Shown here in pieces: positions 12,135-24,529 of a stretch of DNA of 64,000 bases. Position 1 is the stretch's first letter; the number at the start of each line of letters is the position of its first letter. Under the pieces are notes generated by a model. It was not told the origin of the DNA. It worked only from the letters and a program-made list of their open reading frames with translations, and ran no database searches. The stretch lies in assembly GCA_022376925.1 (NCBI GenBank), contig JAIOJX010000002.1:63884001-63948000 (forward strand), given 5' to 3'. The DNA is from Tragulus kanchil. Taxonomy: Eukaryota; Chordata; Mammalia; Artiodactyla; Tragulidae. The translations under genes were made by a program, and so were the position numbers.

Positions 12135-12941
12135 TGTCTACAGCTGACTTAGAACATTTTTTGACAAATAACTAAATAAAAAATGTGTTTTAGACAAGGC
12201 TCAGGTTTGCCTTCATTTAATTTTTTTAAAATATGTATCTTATTTTTCTAGGATTGTTACTGACCTATTGTACTCATCATACTTGAAGCCTGTTTTTAGG
12301 ATTGTCATCCTATGATAATTTTTTACCTTGCCTTTGACTTTGATCTAAACTGCTTTTGAATATATGGTCATTTAATATTATGCCATAACATGTATTTACT
12401 GCACATTGCAGGTGTCTGACCCCAGAAATCTTACTGTACTCTTCTCAGAACTAAACATCCCTCCAGTACTCACTGTGGTTTATTAACGTATGTACTAATA
12501 AAGACATCAATGTTTACTGAGCTTCTGGTTAAGGCTCTAAACTCTTAAAAATTTTTAGGTCCCCTAGACACAGGTAGGGATTATTAGACATTTTTAAATT
12601 GAATAACAGTGATCAAGACAAATTTTAAGTAACACTGAAAAGAATTTTAACAGATTGGATAAAGGTCAACAATTAGATTTTATTTTTATTAGATAGCTTC
12701 ATGCTATCTAAAAAGTATTCTTAATTAGATGTTTTCTAGTTTTTAAAGCAAATCCAGTTCTTACTGCACATACGGTGGTTAGCAGATTGTGAATAACAAA
12801 GTAGGATGAAAATATAATGCTATGTTTTGCATTTGGTTGAATAACTTGTAATTATGTTATTAGAATTACAGTGATTTTTTCCTTAATCAATATTTTTCCA
12901 AATAAGAAGGTAAACCTCTATGTTAAATTTCTGAATTTGAT
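12135..12941. other. AT-rich single-copy DNA, no feature seen
   Basis: About 800 bp of AT-rich non-coding DNA with several TTTTA/ATTTT runs. No gene, RNA or clear mobile element recognised. Confidence 0.5.
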
Positions 12942-13340
12942 GAACTGATTTATGATATTTGGAAGTTTTTTTTCTGTGATTGATGGATTTGATTTGTAAA
13001 TGTGCAATCAGTGACTTATCTCTCATGACAGGCACATATTTCCTGTGTGACAAGTGCTAAGAGATCGTGAACAACTACCTAGTGACACAGTTGGAGTGTT
13101 TTCTGTCATATAATTCGAGGCGGGAAGAGACAATTTTAAATTAGAGAAACCAGGGAAAGGAAAGCCAGTGTGTATAGATTTTCCACCATGTGCCAGGCAC
13201 AGTAATGGAATCATTACAGGCAAGATCTCTTTAATCTGCTTAAGATCATTGACAAGTAGAAAAAAAATATTAGAATTCACAATCAAATCTCTCTCCTTTA
13301 AACTTGATACTTTTCCCATTTTTATCACTTACATTTTTTA

Positions 13341-13565
13341 ATGCTGCTGCTTCTTATAAGGTCACTTCAGTCCTGTCTGAGTCTGTGTGACCCCATGGAC
13401 TGCAGCCCTCCTGTCTCCTCTGTCCATGGAATTCTCTAGGCAGGAATACTGGAGTGGGAGTGGGTTGCCATGCTCTCCTCCAGGAAGATCTTCCCAGCCC
13501 AGAGATGGAACCTGGGTTTCCTACATTGCAGGCACATTCCTCACCACTGAGCCATCAGGGAAGCC
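13341..13565 (-). mobile_element. BOV-A2 SINE
   Basis: Antisense BOV-A2: 'gaccccatggactgcagccc', 'aggcaggaatactggagtgg', 'gatcttcccagcccagagat', head 'ccactgagccatcagggaag'. A 75-codon ORF here is a read-through of the SINE, not a gene. Confidence 0.88.
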
Positions 13566-13589
13566 ATATATATACATGTGTGTGAATAT

Positions 13590-13682
13590 ATGCTTGAGAC
13601 CCCATGGACTGTAGCTCACCAGGCTTCTCCATCCATGCAGTTTTCCAGGCAAGAATACCGGAGTGAGTTGCCTTTTCTTTTT
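13590..13682 (-). mobile_element. Truncated BOV-A2 fragment
   Basis: A second, shorter antisense piece directly after the first: 'gaccccatggactgtagctc', 'ccaggcaagaataccggagt', ending near 'gttgccttttctttttcc'. It lacks the head half. Two pieces side by side separated by a TATA/TGTG-rich spacer suggest successive insertions or a dimer broken by deletion. Confidence 0.7.
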
Positions 13683-14526
13683 CCTACATTTTTTGATAGA
13701 CAGGGTATTGTTGAGATAAATCAGGAATGCTTGAAAAGCTGTACTCATGTAGAGAGATGGATGAGCATGGAATGTTAGTGATGAGAAGCAGAAAGAGCTA
13801 TCTAGTTAGAGCCTCGTGAATGAAGAATAAACATCAGAAAGGGTGTTTGAAAAATGAGAAGTATAGTTGGACCAGAGCAGAACCACCTTTGGAATGGTGC
13901 AAATACAGACTGGAAAGCAAGGTTAGCAACATATTGTAAAGGATTTTGAAATGTCAAGACAAGGAGTATAGACTTAATTAGGAAGGCAGAAGGGAGCCAC
14001 TGAAGATTTTGTGCGGAGGAGCAATATGATTACTGCTGACAGCAGTCTTAATAAGGCTTAATAAACAGTCCAGTTTATACACAACTTAGAAGCCAAACAC
14101 TTGTAAGAGATCGTGAACAACTATGTGAAACTGATTTATGATATTTGGAAGTTTTTTTTCTGTGATTGATGGATTTGATTTGTAAATGTGCAATCAGTGA
14201 CTTATCTCTCATGACAGGCACATATTTCCTGTGTGACAAGTGCTAAGAGATCGTGAACAACTACCTAGTGACACAGTTGGAGTGTTTTCTGTCATATAAT
14301 TCGAGGCGGGAAGAGACAATTTTAAATTAGAGAAACCAGGGAAAGGAAAGCCAGTGTGTATAGATTTTCCACCATGTGCCAGGCACGGTAATGGAATCAT
14401 TACAGGCAAGATCTCTTTAATCTGCTTAAGATCATTGGCAAGTAGAAAAAAAATATTAGAATTCACAATCAAATCTCTCTCCTTTAAACTTGATACTTTT
14501 CCCATTTTTATCACTTACATTTTTTA

Positions 14527-14751
14527 ATGCTGCTGCTTCTTATAAGGTCACTTCAGTCCTGTCTGAGTCTGTGTGACCCCATGGACTGCAGCCCACCTGT
14601 CTCCTCTGTCCATGGAATTCTCTAGGCAGGAATACTGGAGTGGGAGTGGGTTGCCATGCTCTCCTCCAGGAAGATCTTCCCAGCCCAGAGATGGAACCTG
14701 GGTTTCCTACATTGCAGGCACATTCCTCACCACTGAGCCATCAGGGAAGCC
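14527..14751 (-). mobile_element. BOV-A2 SINE, duplicate
   Basis: Copy of the element at 13341 produced by pair 5, with a single visible base change (cagcccacc against cagccctcc). Confidence 0.88.
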
Positions 14752-14776
14752 ATATATATACATGTGTGTGAATATA

Positions 14777-14869
14777 TGCTTGAGACCCCCATGGACTGTA
14801 GCTCACCAGGCTTCTCCATCCATGCAGTTTTCCAGGCAAGAATACCGGAGTGAGTTGCCTTTTCTTTTT
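14777..14869 (-). mobile_element. Truncated BOV-A2 fragment, duplicate
   Basis: Copy of the fragment at 13590. One extra C (gagaccccc against gagacccc) fuses the reading frames, which is why an apparent 130-codon ORF appears here but not in the first copy. This is a homopolymer difference, not evidence for coding. Confidence 0.7.
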
Positions 14870-15832
14870 CCTACATTTTTTGATAGACAGGGTATTGTTG
14901 AGATAAATCAGGAATGCTTGAAAAGCTGTACTCATGTAGAGAGATGGATGAGCATGGAATGTTAGTGATGAGAAGCAGAAAGAGCTATCTAGTTAGAGCC
15001 TCGTGAATGAAGAATAAACATCAGAAAGGGTGTTTGAAAAATGAGAAGTATAGTTGGACCAGAGCAGAACCACCTTTGGAATGGTGCAAATACAGACTGG
15101 AAAGCAAGGTTAGCAACATATTGTAAAGGATTTTGAAATGTCAAGACAAGGAGTATAGACTTAATTAGGAAGGCAGCAGGGAGCCACTGAAGATTTTGTG
15201 CGGAGGAGCAATATGATTACTGCTGACAGCAGTCTTAATAAGGCTTAATAAACAGTCCAGTTTATAACCTTAGGCCAACTGCTGAGCAGAAGCCAAAAGC
15301 TGTACTGCAGAATTAGCAGGCTAATTACTGTGGGGATGATGGCCTGAATTTAATCTGAGTCATCCTTCATAATGGAGGATAAACTCCTAGAATTGTCAAC
15401 AAATATCTGAAGTGACAGGTGACGTGTCTTCTCAGAGTCTGGTGCCTTCATTTGACATCAGAATGGCACACTGTTAAAGTGTCTTAACAGGGCCATGATT
15501 TATTTTTCACCATTTTTGAAACCTCTCTTCCTTGTCATTATCCAGTGTGTTTTTGTGGCTTTTCAGCTGGCCTAAAATCTATTGCCATCTGTCTTATTAC
15601 TTATAATAATGCTTTACCATCTTTATTGGTATTAATCTGCTTTGTTGAAAGGGAAAGCATTGTTATGTCATCTGCAGTTTGAATTAACAGCTGATATTGA
15701 CTAGAAGACAATATTCGAATTTCAGTTCTAACAACCAAGATAATTTCTTTTTTAATTTAGGGACTAGGCTACATAAGAATCTTTAGGTAAGATAAAGTTA
15801 CCTTTATCTTCTATCTTTTTAAGAGGCTTTCA

Positions 15833-15925
15833 ATGTGTTTTGTGTATGTATGTGTATTGATGTGTATGTATGTGTTGTGTGTTTATGTATGTGCATGTGT
15901 CTTTTGTGTGTGTGCATACATGCTT
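15833..15925. repeat. TG/TGTA-rich microsatellite
   Basis: Interrupted (TG)n/(TGTA)n tract. Open in several frames (cysteine/valine/tyrosine-rich), which explains the 61-90 codon ORFs over it. Repeated at 17021. Confidence 0.85.
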
Positions 15926-16329
15926 GTAGGAGGGAGAGTGAGAGAGAATATGCATATAGAATATGCATTTGTAGAGAAAGGACTAGCTGTTTTATCATAT
16001 TGTTTTCTTGTTGGGAATGACTCCTGGCAAATAAAAACGTTTTGCATAGTTAAGAAAAATACATTTTCTTTGATACGTTATGGTGATTGCTCTCACCCTA
16101 AATAGTGAAAAGTTTTTGCTCCCTTGTCAGCCAGCCAATATTATTTTGAACTTATGTAATTCTATATATTATATTATTGGTAGATTTTTGCCTTTTATTC
16201 ACCTAACTAGATTGTGTGTCTCCGGAGGACACATATTTCTACATTTGGTGCAGAGCATGACACCTGGCTCATGGTGTATATTGAGGTAAGTTCTATATAC
16301 TATTGTCGCTTTCCTGTCTTAGGACAGCC

Positions 16330-16700
16330 TTGCCTGGGCTTTCATTCACTCAATGGATTTTGAGAAACTCTCAAGTACTTTGCCAGGCCAAACAATATGG
16401 GCCCTTCTCTTAGAATGCTTGTAGACAAACAGATAATTACCATATAATCTGTAAGTGTTGTGATTGGTTTAAGTACAGTGCGGAGACACTCCTGGGATAA
16501 AAGAATGGCTTACTCGAGGGCCTAACTGTTTATCTGAGGTTTAATAAACAACTGAGAAATGAAAGGCATGAAGATGAGAAAGCAGAATTAGAGCATATGT
16601 GAACCTGAGCATAAGACAGAGCAGTGGGGTGACATCACTGCAAACATAGTGTGGCCACGGGCGGAGAGGTCATCGGAAAAGCTGGAGCCAGATCTTCAAG
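16330..16700. repeat. Ancient mammalian repeat-like stretch
   Basis: Phrases 'cattcactcaatggattttg', 'ctttgccaggccaaac' and 'gagcagtggggtgacatcac' follow the order of an old interspersed repeat of the type 'gagcacctactatgtgccag ... agtgacatgatc'. Similar stretches occur near 11330, 13740, 27620 and 43370. I cannot assign the family. Copied at about 17518-17888 by pair 6. Confidence 0.4.
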
Positions 16701-17020
16701 GTATTGTGGCAGCACCCAAAATCAGGTAACTCAGTCACTAAGATTTCATGTTGAAATTTGAAGCTACAATTTAAAATTAATTGGGTGCTAATTTTAAGGA
16801 AGTCATTTACTAATACTTTTTAAATCTGCTTTGTTGAAAGGAAAGCATTGTTATGTCATCTGCAGTTTGAATTAACAGCTGATATTGACTAGAAGACAAT
16901 ATTCGAATTTCAGTTCTAACAACCAAGATAATTTCTTTTTTAATTTAGGGACTAGGCTACATAAGAATCTTTAGGTAAGATAAAGTTACCTTTATCTTCT
17001 ATCTTTTTAAGAGGCTTTCA

Positions 17021-17113
17021 ATGTGTTTTGTGTATGTATGTGTATTGATGTGTATGTATGTGTCGTGTGTTTATGTATGTGCATGTGTCTTTTGTGTGTG
17101 TGCATACATGCTT
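17021..17113. repeat. TG/TGTA-rich microsatellite, duplicate
   Basis: Same tract as 15833 with one T-to-C difference (tgtcgtgtg against tgttgtgtg). Microsatellites mutate quickly, so near-identity of two copies argues that the duplication is very recent or not real. Confidence 0.85.
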
Positions 17114-18005
17114 GTAGGAGGGAGAGTGAGAGAGAATATGCATATAGAATATGCATTTGTAGAGAAAGGACTAGCTGTTTTATCATATTGTTTTCTTGTT
17201 GGGAATGACTCCTGGCAAATAAAAACGTTTTGCATAGTTAAGAAAAATACATTTTCTTTGATACGTTATGGTGATTGCTCTCACCCTAAATAGTGAAAAG
17301 TTTTTGCTCCCTTGTCAGCCAGCCAATATTATTTTGAACTTATGTAATTCTATATATTATATTATTGGTAGATTTTTGCCTTTTATTCACCTAACTAGAT
17401 TGTGTGTCTCCGGAGGACACATATTTCTACATTTGGTGCAGAGCATGACACCTGGCTCATGGTGTATATTGAGGTAAGTTCTATATACTATTGTCGCTTT
17501 CCTGTCTTAGGACAGCCTTGCCTGGGCTTTCATTCACTCAATGGATTTTGAGAAACTCTCAAGTACTTTGCCAGGCCAAACAATATGGGCCCTTCTCTTA
17601 GAATGCTTGTAGACAAACAGATAATTACCATATAATCTGTAAGTGTTGTGATTGGTTTAAGTACAGTGCGGAGACACTCCTGGGATAAAAGAATGGCTTA
17701 CTCGAGGGCCTAACTGTTTATCTGAGGTTTAATAAACAACTGAGAAATGAAAGGCATGAAGATGAGAAAGCAGAATTAGAGCATATGTGAACCTGAGCAT
17801 AAGACAGAGCAGTGGGGTGACATCACTGCAAACATAGTGTGGCCACGGGCGGAGAGGTCATCGGAAAAGCTGGAGCCAGATCTTCAAGGTATTGTGGCAG
17901 CACCCAAAATCAGGTAACTCAGTCACTAAGATTTCATGTTGAAATTTGAAGCTACAATTTAAAATTAATTGGGTGCTAATTTTAAGGAAGTCATTTACTA
18001 ATACT

Positions 18006-18914
18006 ACCTATTGCATTCTTTCAAAGAAAAGAAGAGACAGTTTGTTGGCTTTAAATGGCACAATTTTATCATTTTAAATTTTATAGGCACATTGAGAATA
18101 CACAAGGAATTAGGGTTCTAATATTTATTTAAGGATAATAATAGTACCTCAAAAGGTCACTGTGAGGTAAATATTCAATATGTATTACTACTGTAATGTG
18201 TGTTATGACATGTTTCCGCCTTGTGGGAAAAATTAAAGTGTTGTGAATGATATAAAGGCTGGTAGGAATGTTAAATCTGGCCAACACTCTCTTGCAGCCC
18301 AGTCCTTCTGGTCTACTATTTTTTTTAAGTAATATTTAGCACTTGGGTCAAAGTACTACTAATTAGCCATTTCTTATCTCCAGATTTAAACTCAGAGTTG
18401 CAGCTTTTGAAGATGTTATTTTATTGAATGACTTACCTTGTTGTAGGTGGTAAGGGATCTTAGGGTGTATCGAATTTTCTCTGAACTTAGAATGTTAATT
18501 AACATTACAAAGAAATAAGGTTGATGCACTGGAAGGGTGTTATAAAGAGATTTAAAGGCATATTGCACATTACATGTATTTCTGTGTGCCCAGTGAATCA
18601 TTTTTAGTGTCTTACACTTAACAGTGTTTAAAAATGTTGTTTCACTTCTGCCTTATACCAGCTGTGTGTCTTTATCTGAAAAAATGGTAGTAAGAATATA
18701 TATGTCATATGTTATTGGAGAAAAAATAATGCAACAGTGTTTGCTATTGAAACTCTGCTCTTATACAAACATGACATGATTCTTTAAATAAGACACTTTG
18801 TGAAAGGAAGCAAGAATGTGGGTTTATCACTCAGATCTGAGTAAGGTTGAATGCAATATGTTTTGTGTATTGCTGACTCTCAGGAACTAATTCTTTCTCC
18901 CTTCACTCTGAGAT
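18006..18914. other. AT-rich single-copy DNA, no feature seen
   Basis: About 900 bp of AT-rich non-coding DNA. I recognise no gene, RNA or mobile element. Confidence 0.5.
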
Positions 18915-19160
18915 GAAGAAAAATCATTTGTTTAAAGCACGATCAGAAAACACCTAACGGTTCAGTAAATTTCAGATGTGTCTTTGAGGCCAATGAGCTC
19001 ATTTATCAAATTGTTTGTTCCTAATATAATACATAGAACCACTGTCTACAAAAATTTTATCACTGTTTACAGAAAAAAAAAATTTGTTTCCTTGTCAACC
19101 AAATTTTGTGATATAAACAGAAACCACTAGGATTTCCAACTATTACCATATAGCATCTGT

Positions 19161-19371
19161 ATTATTTTTTAAATTTAATTTTAATTGGAGGATAGTTGCT
19201 TTATAAATTGTGTTGGTTTCTGCTAAACATCAGAATGAACCAGTCACAGTATACATACGTCCCCTCCTTGAACCTCCCTCCACTCCAGCCTCACTGCCTC
19301 CTCTAGGTCATCACAGAGACCTGGAGCTGACTCTCTGTATTTCCCACTCTCTCCTTCCCTTGCTGTGTCCT
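19161..19371 (-). mobile_element. L1 LINE 3' end, antisense
   Basis: Ruminant L1 3'-UTR in antisense: T-rich start, 'aattggaggatagttgcttt', 'gtgttggtttctgctaaaca', 'ctctaggtcatcacagagac', ending near 'ccttgctgtgtcc'. Internally deleted and non-coding. Confidence 0.75.
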
Positions 19372-20256
19372 GAATAAACCCTAAATATTCCATAGTGTTA
19401 TTATAGTTTCTTCATGCCTATGGAATATGTATAGTTGAGTCAGAAATCTATACTGTACATATAGGTATGGCACACTCAGAGTGAGTAATTTGAGAAGCCT
19501 TTAATTTTGAAAGGGTTGATTTAAAGGTCAATAGAATAAATAAAAAAGGATGATTTACAAAGGGTAACCAGAATGGAGGGAGGCCCTAGGGAGAGTGCAG
19601 CATCCTCCAGGGATGAGGGACAGTGGTGTCGCAGGCATGAAGTGACCAGAGGTGACAGAGACAGAGGGCTTGCTGGAGAGAGCTGAGTCACTCACGCTGG
19701 GGCTGTCTCTGGGGCGTCCAGCTGTCCACTGAGTATCAGGTGGCCAGTTTAGTAGAAGAACATCTTAAATTTTAACTTCGGACAAGAATCACAGCTTACA
19801 GAATGAGATTACAAGAAAATTTAAAAGAAGAGACAGTAAACCAATGGGCAGGAGCGGGGCAGATTCATTTGGGGGTGTGAATGAAAATTTGGTATTTTGA
19901 AATCTTTGCTGTTTATGTCGCTTTGTAAATGGACTACTCAGCATGTATGTTTGAGCTGCAGTATTCATTTAGCAGCACACTAATTTTTGTTTGTAATCTT
20001 TCTGTTTATTGAAGAAAAATCATTTGTTTAAAGCATGATCAGAAAACACCTAACGGTTCAGTAAATTTCAGATGTGTCTTTGAGGCCAATGAGCTCATTT
20101 ATCAAATTGTTTGTTCCTAATATAATACATAGAACCACTGTCTACAAAAATTTTATCACTGTTTACAGAAAAAAAATTTGTTTCCTTGTCAACCAAATTT
20201 TGTGATATAAACAGAAACCACTAGGATTTCCAACTATTACCATATAGCATCTGTAT

Positions 20257-20465
20257 TATTTTTTAAATTTAATTTTAATTGGAGGATAGTTGCTTTATAA
20301 ATTGTGTTGGTTTCTGCTAAACATCAGAATGAACCAGTCACAGTATACATACGTCCCCTCCTTGAACCTCCCTCCACTCCAGCCTCACTGCCTCCTCTAG
20401 GTCATCACAGAGACCTGGAGCTGACTCTCTGTATTTCCCACTCTCTCCTTCCCTTGCTGTGTCCT
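20257..20465 (-). mobile_element. L1 LINE 3' end, duplicate
   Basis: Copy of the L1 fragment at 19161 produced by pair 7. Confidence 0.75.
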
Positions 20466-21060
20466 GAATAAACCCTAAATATTCCATAGTGTTATTATAG
20501 TTTCTTCATGCCTATGGAATATGTATAGTTGAGTCAGAAATCTATACTGTACATATAGGTATGGCACACTCAGAGTGAGTAATTTGAGAAGCCTTTAATT
20601 TTGAAAGGGTTGATTTAAAGGTCAATAGAATAAATAAAAAAGGATGATTTACAAAGGGTAACCAGAATGGAGGGAGGCCCTAGGGAGAGTGCAGCATCCT
20701 CCAGGGATGAGGGACAGTGGTGTCGCAGGCATGAAGTGACCAGAGGTGACAGAGACAGAGGGCTTGCTGGAGAGAGCTGAGTCACTCACGCTGGGGCTGT
20801 CTCTGGGGCGTCCAGCTGTCCACTGAGTATCAGGTGGCCAGTTTAGTAGAAGAACATCTTAAATTTTAACTTCGGACAAGAATCACAGCTTACAGAATGA
20901 GATTACAAGAAAATTTAAAAGAAGAGACAGTAAACCAATGGGCAGGAGCGGGGCAGATTCATTTGGGGGTGTGAATGAAAATTTGGTATTTTGAAATCTT
21001 TGCTGTTTATGTCGTTTTGTAAATGGACTACTCAGCATGTATGTTTGAGCTGCAGTATTC

Positions 21061-23447
21061 ATTTAGCAGCACACTAATGTGTTTGTCTCTTCATGCCATC
21101 TTTCTGTGTATTTCATGTCCTTCTTGCTTTTGTACTGTCTCTGTCATCTCCTGACACTTTATTCATGACAGACTGTCTGATCTTTTGAAATGGTGCTAAA
21201 CCTCCCTCCTGTTGTTTGTTGATGGCTTGTTTCTCAGAATAAAACAGTATATCCTTGCCATGAAGTACAATGCAGCAGCCTTTGAAAGCTGTGCTATTAA
21301 TCTGTTCATTTATGGAAGAAGAATAGATGTCCACAACAAGAAGGGAAAAGGCTGTAAAACAGCACATACCTAGATAGGTTGCAGGCTATTTCTTATCCTC
21401 CTTTTGCAGAAAGGGAACTTGGAAGAGCAGAGTGGCGTATTGATTGGCTTGACTGAGGTCCCATGGTAAGTATCAGTAACTCTTCCAAGAACTTCCCAGT
21501 CTCTAGAGCCTGGATCCAGTCAATAACCTGTTGACTTGAAAGCTAAATAGATGACTGATGAGCTCGTTATCTGGCTAAAGGCATGGGGAGCTGAAATCTA
21601 GGGAGTCTGTAAGGAGACTGTGTCTGCTGCGTTGTGTCTCACTCCTTAGCAGGGCTGCAGAGGGCCCCCTTCAGGACAGACTGGTACACTGCCTCCCTCA
21701 GCTCTGCTTCTGCCTGGATTGCTGCATTGTTGGGGGCAACTTCTTAGCTGTCCTCTGGTTCTTTGATTCTATTTCAGGCAATAATTCAATGGATATTTTA
21801 AAATAACTCACAGCTTTTATTTGCCAGTTCAACTGCAGTAATATAAAGTGACGGATTTATTTCATTTTATGGAATTAGATATAACTCAAAACACTGTGGA
21901 ATCAATATGCAAAATAGACTTTACACTTAACCTGGATAAACACATACACGCCATTCAGATCTTCTTTCAAAGGGTTAAAACTGAGCTCTCTGGAAATCAG
22001 TAGCCCAGAATATGTATCTCTCTAGGGCTGAAAAGAGGAAAGCATTTTTATGTGAAGGGGAAGAAAATTACTTATGTTTTAAAAATACCTTTAAACATAG
22101 CATGTATGAATTTGGCAGAATGACCTAAGAGTAAAAGCAAAAAGCATGTGGCAGCATTATGAGAATTTAATATTTAAGAAGACCATGCTGAAGCAAAGTT
22201 GACTCTTTTAAAGCACTCACCTTTTAAATATATAACACATTCCAAAGATTGACTCTTTGTCATTTAGCAGCACACTAATGTGTTTGTCTCTTCATGCCAT
22301 CTTTCTGTGTATTTCATGTCCTTCTTGCTTTTGTACTGTCTCTGTCATCTCCTGACACTTTATTCATGACAGACTGTCTGATCTTTTGAAATGGTGCTAA
22401 ACCTCCCTCCTGTTGTTTGTTGATGGCTTGTTTCTCAGAATAAAACAGTATATCCTTGCCATGAAGTACAATGCAGCAGCCTTTGAAAGCTGTGCTATTA
22501 ATCTGTTCATTTATGGAAGAAGAATAGATGTCCACAACAAGAAGGGAAAAGGCTGTAAAACAGCACATACCTAGATAGGTTGCAGGCTATTTCTTATCCT
22601 CCTTTTGCAGAAAGGGAACTTGGAAGAGCAGAGTGGCGTATTGATTGGCTTGACTGAGGTCCCATGGTAAGTATCAGTAACTCTTCCAAGAACTTCCCAG
22701 TCTCTAGAGCCTGGATCCAGTCAATAACCTGTTGACTTGAAAGCTAAATAGATGACTGATGAGCTCGTTATCTGGCTAAAGGCATGGGGAGCTGAAATCT
22801 AGGGAGTCTGTAAGGAGACTGTGTCTGCTGCGTTGTGTCTCACTCCTTAGCAGGGCTGCAGAGGGCCCCCTTCAGGACAGACTGGTACACTGCCTCCCTC
22901 AGCTCTGCTTCTGCCTGGATTGCTGCATTGTTGGGGGCAACTTCTTAGCTGTCCTCTGGTTCTTTGATTCTATTTCAGGCAATAATTCAATGGATATTTT
23001 AAAATAACTCACAGCTTTTATTTGCCAGTTCAACTGCAGTAATATAAAGTGACGGATTTATTTCATTTTATGGAATTAGATATAACTCAAAACACTGTGG
23101 AATCAATATGCAAAATAGACTTTACACTTAACCTGGATAAACACATACACGCCATTCAGATCTTCTTTCAAAGGGTTAAAACTGAGCTCTCTGGAAATCA
23201 GTAGCCCAGAATATGTATCTCTCTAGGGCTGAAAAGAGGAAAGCATTTTTATGTGAAGGGGAAGAAAATTACTTATGTTTTAAAAATACCTTTAAACATA
23301 GCATGTATGAATTTGGCAGAATGACCTAAGAGTAAAAGCAAAAAGCATGTGGCAGCATTATGAGAATTTAATATTTAAGAAGACCATGCTGAAGCAAAGT
23401 TGACTCTTTTAAAGCACTCACCTTTTAAATATATAACACATTCCAAA
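21061..23447 (+). repeat. Direct duplication pair 8 (21061-22246 / 22262-23447)
   Basis: Offset 1201, near-identical through at least 1180 bp. The 15-bp filler 22247-22261 (gattgactctttgtc) resembles 'gttgactctttt' found about 50 bp upstream in the unit. Content is non-coding; a stretch near 21360-21530 is reminiscent of MIR. Confidence 0.95.
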
Positions 23448-24343
23448 ATTCGTCATGGATTGAAGGTCATACATCTTTATTTGTTAATTTGTAGAATTTA
23501 TGTTCTAACATTTATCTTTACTCTCTAATGTCATAAAGAATATATGTATCTTTAATTGTATTATAAGTGTCTTTAATATGAAAAATAAATGCATCATTCC
23601 TAACTAGTTTATGAATGGATATATTTGTAATTTTAACTCCAATAAAGGAATTATTTGTGGTTTTATGTGATTAGCTAAATTAGCTGTATTTTAAAATCAC
23701 TGTAAACCATTAATATGTGCAGTCTCTTATAAAATCAGAAATGCTAAATCTATAAAGATATAATGAATACAAACTCATTAAAATAATTCCATCTCTTGGT
23801 ATTTTATAGTAAAACTAATATATATCTAAATTTGACATCTAAGAGATTTTATAGCTGAAACTATTTTATATACAAATTATTAATGAAGATATCACAGTAA
23901 ATTGTATGGCAAATTAAGGTGTTCCTGGCTGGTCTGAAGTTAAAGAGACTGCTGTATTTACCCCTGCTACTGTTTTATGCACAGACCACATATTTTAAAA
24001 AGAAACCACTGTATTCACTGCTTTTATATTTCACTTTGCTTTAATAGAGTACTAACAATTAAAAAAATAACATATTCAGAAGAGAATAGTGGCACCTAGC
24101 CAATGAATTTGTCTTCATTTAGTTTCTGAAGAGCTGGCTCACCACGGTAGTCCACGTTAGATAAGAAAATTACCAAATGTAAAAAAGTCAAGATCAGTGT
24201 CTTCTGAACTTTTTTGAGGGTGCATACCTGTAAGTAAAATATGTGCTTCCAATATATATGTATGTATTTATTAATAAATTATGTATGCTAATTATAATAA
24301 CAATAGACTCTGTACATAATAAAACATACTCCCCAGAGTTCTT
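23448..24343. other. Very AT-rich single-copy DNA
   Basis: About 900 bp, visibly the most AT-rich part of the window, with many ATATAT/TTTAAA runs. No gene or mobile element recognised. Confidence 0.5.
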
Positions 24344-24529
24344 TACCTAAATAGAAATTTTAACATCTTCTGTACCCTTCCCAAATAGTTGATTTTGCGG
24401 AACACCCAGATACATGTAGTCCCCCACACATACATACACACTGTGGAGAATATTAGTATATAATTCTGCTTTTCCTTAGACCTCTTGAAATAATTCTAAG
24501 TTGTATAACAGAAAGCTAAAATTGGAAGA

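Larger units (their letters stand above)
12942..15266 (+). repeat. Direct duplication pair 5 (12942-14079 / 14128-15266)
   Basis: Offset 1186-1187. The unit holds two BOV-A2 pieces and an ancient repeat-like stretch. The 48-bp filler 14080-14127 is composite: its first part is a deleted version of the true continuation (aacttag...aagccaaa against accttagg...aagccaaa), and its second part contains the 20-mer taagagatcgtgaacaacta also found at 13058. Confidence 0.95.
15634..18005 (+). repeat. Direct duplication pair 6 (15634-16817 / 16823-18005)
   Basis: Offset 1188-1189, with a 5-bp filler of T/A (16818-16822). Copies differ by a homopolymer G and one T/C in the TG-rich tract. The unit includes the microsatellite and an ancient repeat-like stretch. 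Confidence 0.96.
18915..21078 (+). repeat. Direct duplication pair 7 (18915-19984 / 20011-21078)
   Basis: Offset 1094-1096. The 26-bp filler 19985-20010 reads as the genuine continuation (21079-21115) with an internal deletion and extra Ts: 'gtttgt' joined to 'atctttctg'. One C/T difference is seen near the start (aagcacgatc against aagcatgatc). Confidence 0.95.

Noticed and set aside
11755..12175. Overlapping forward and reverse ORFs of 76-130 codons
   Set aside because: They read through a CHR SINE bounded by a 13-bp target-site duplication; the peptide is typical SINE translation, not a protein.
14573..14965. 130-codon ORF apparently longer than its counterpart at 13387
   Set aside because: Both are read-throughs of BOV-A2 fragments. 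The extra length comes from one additional C in a homopolymer.
15833..16105. Cysteine/valine-rich 90-codon ORF duplicated at 17021
   Set aside because: The cysteine-rich part is a translated TG/TGTA microsatellite. Identical duplication at 1188 bp reflects pair 6, not a gene family.
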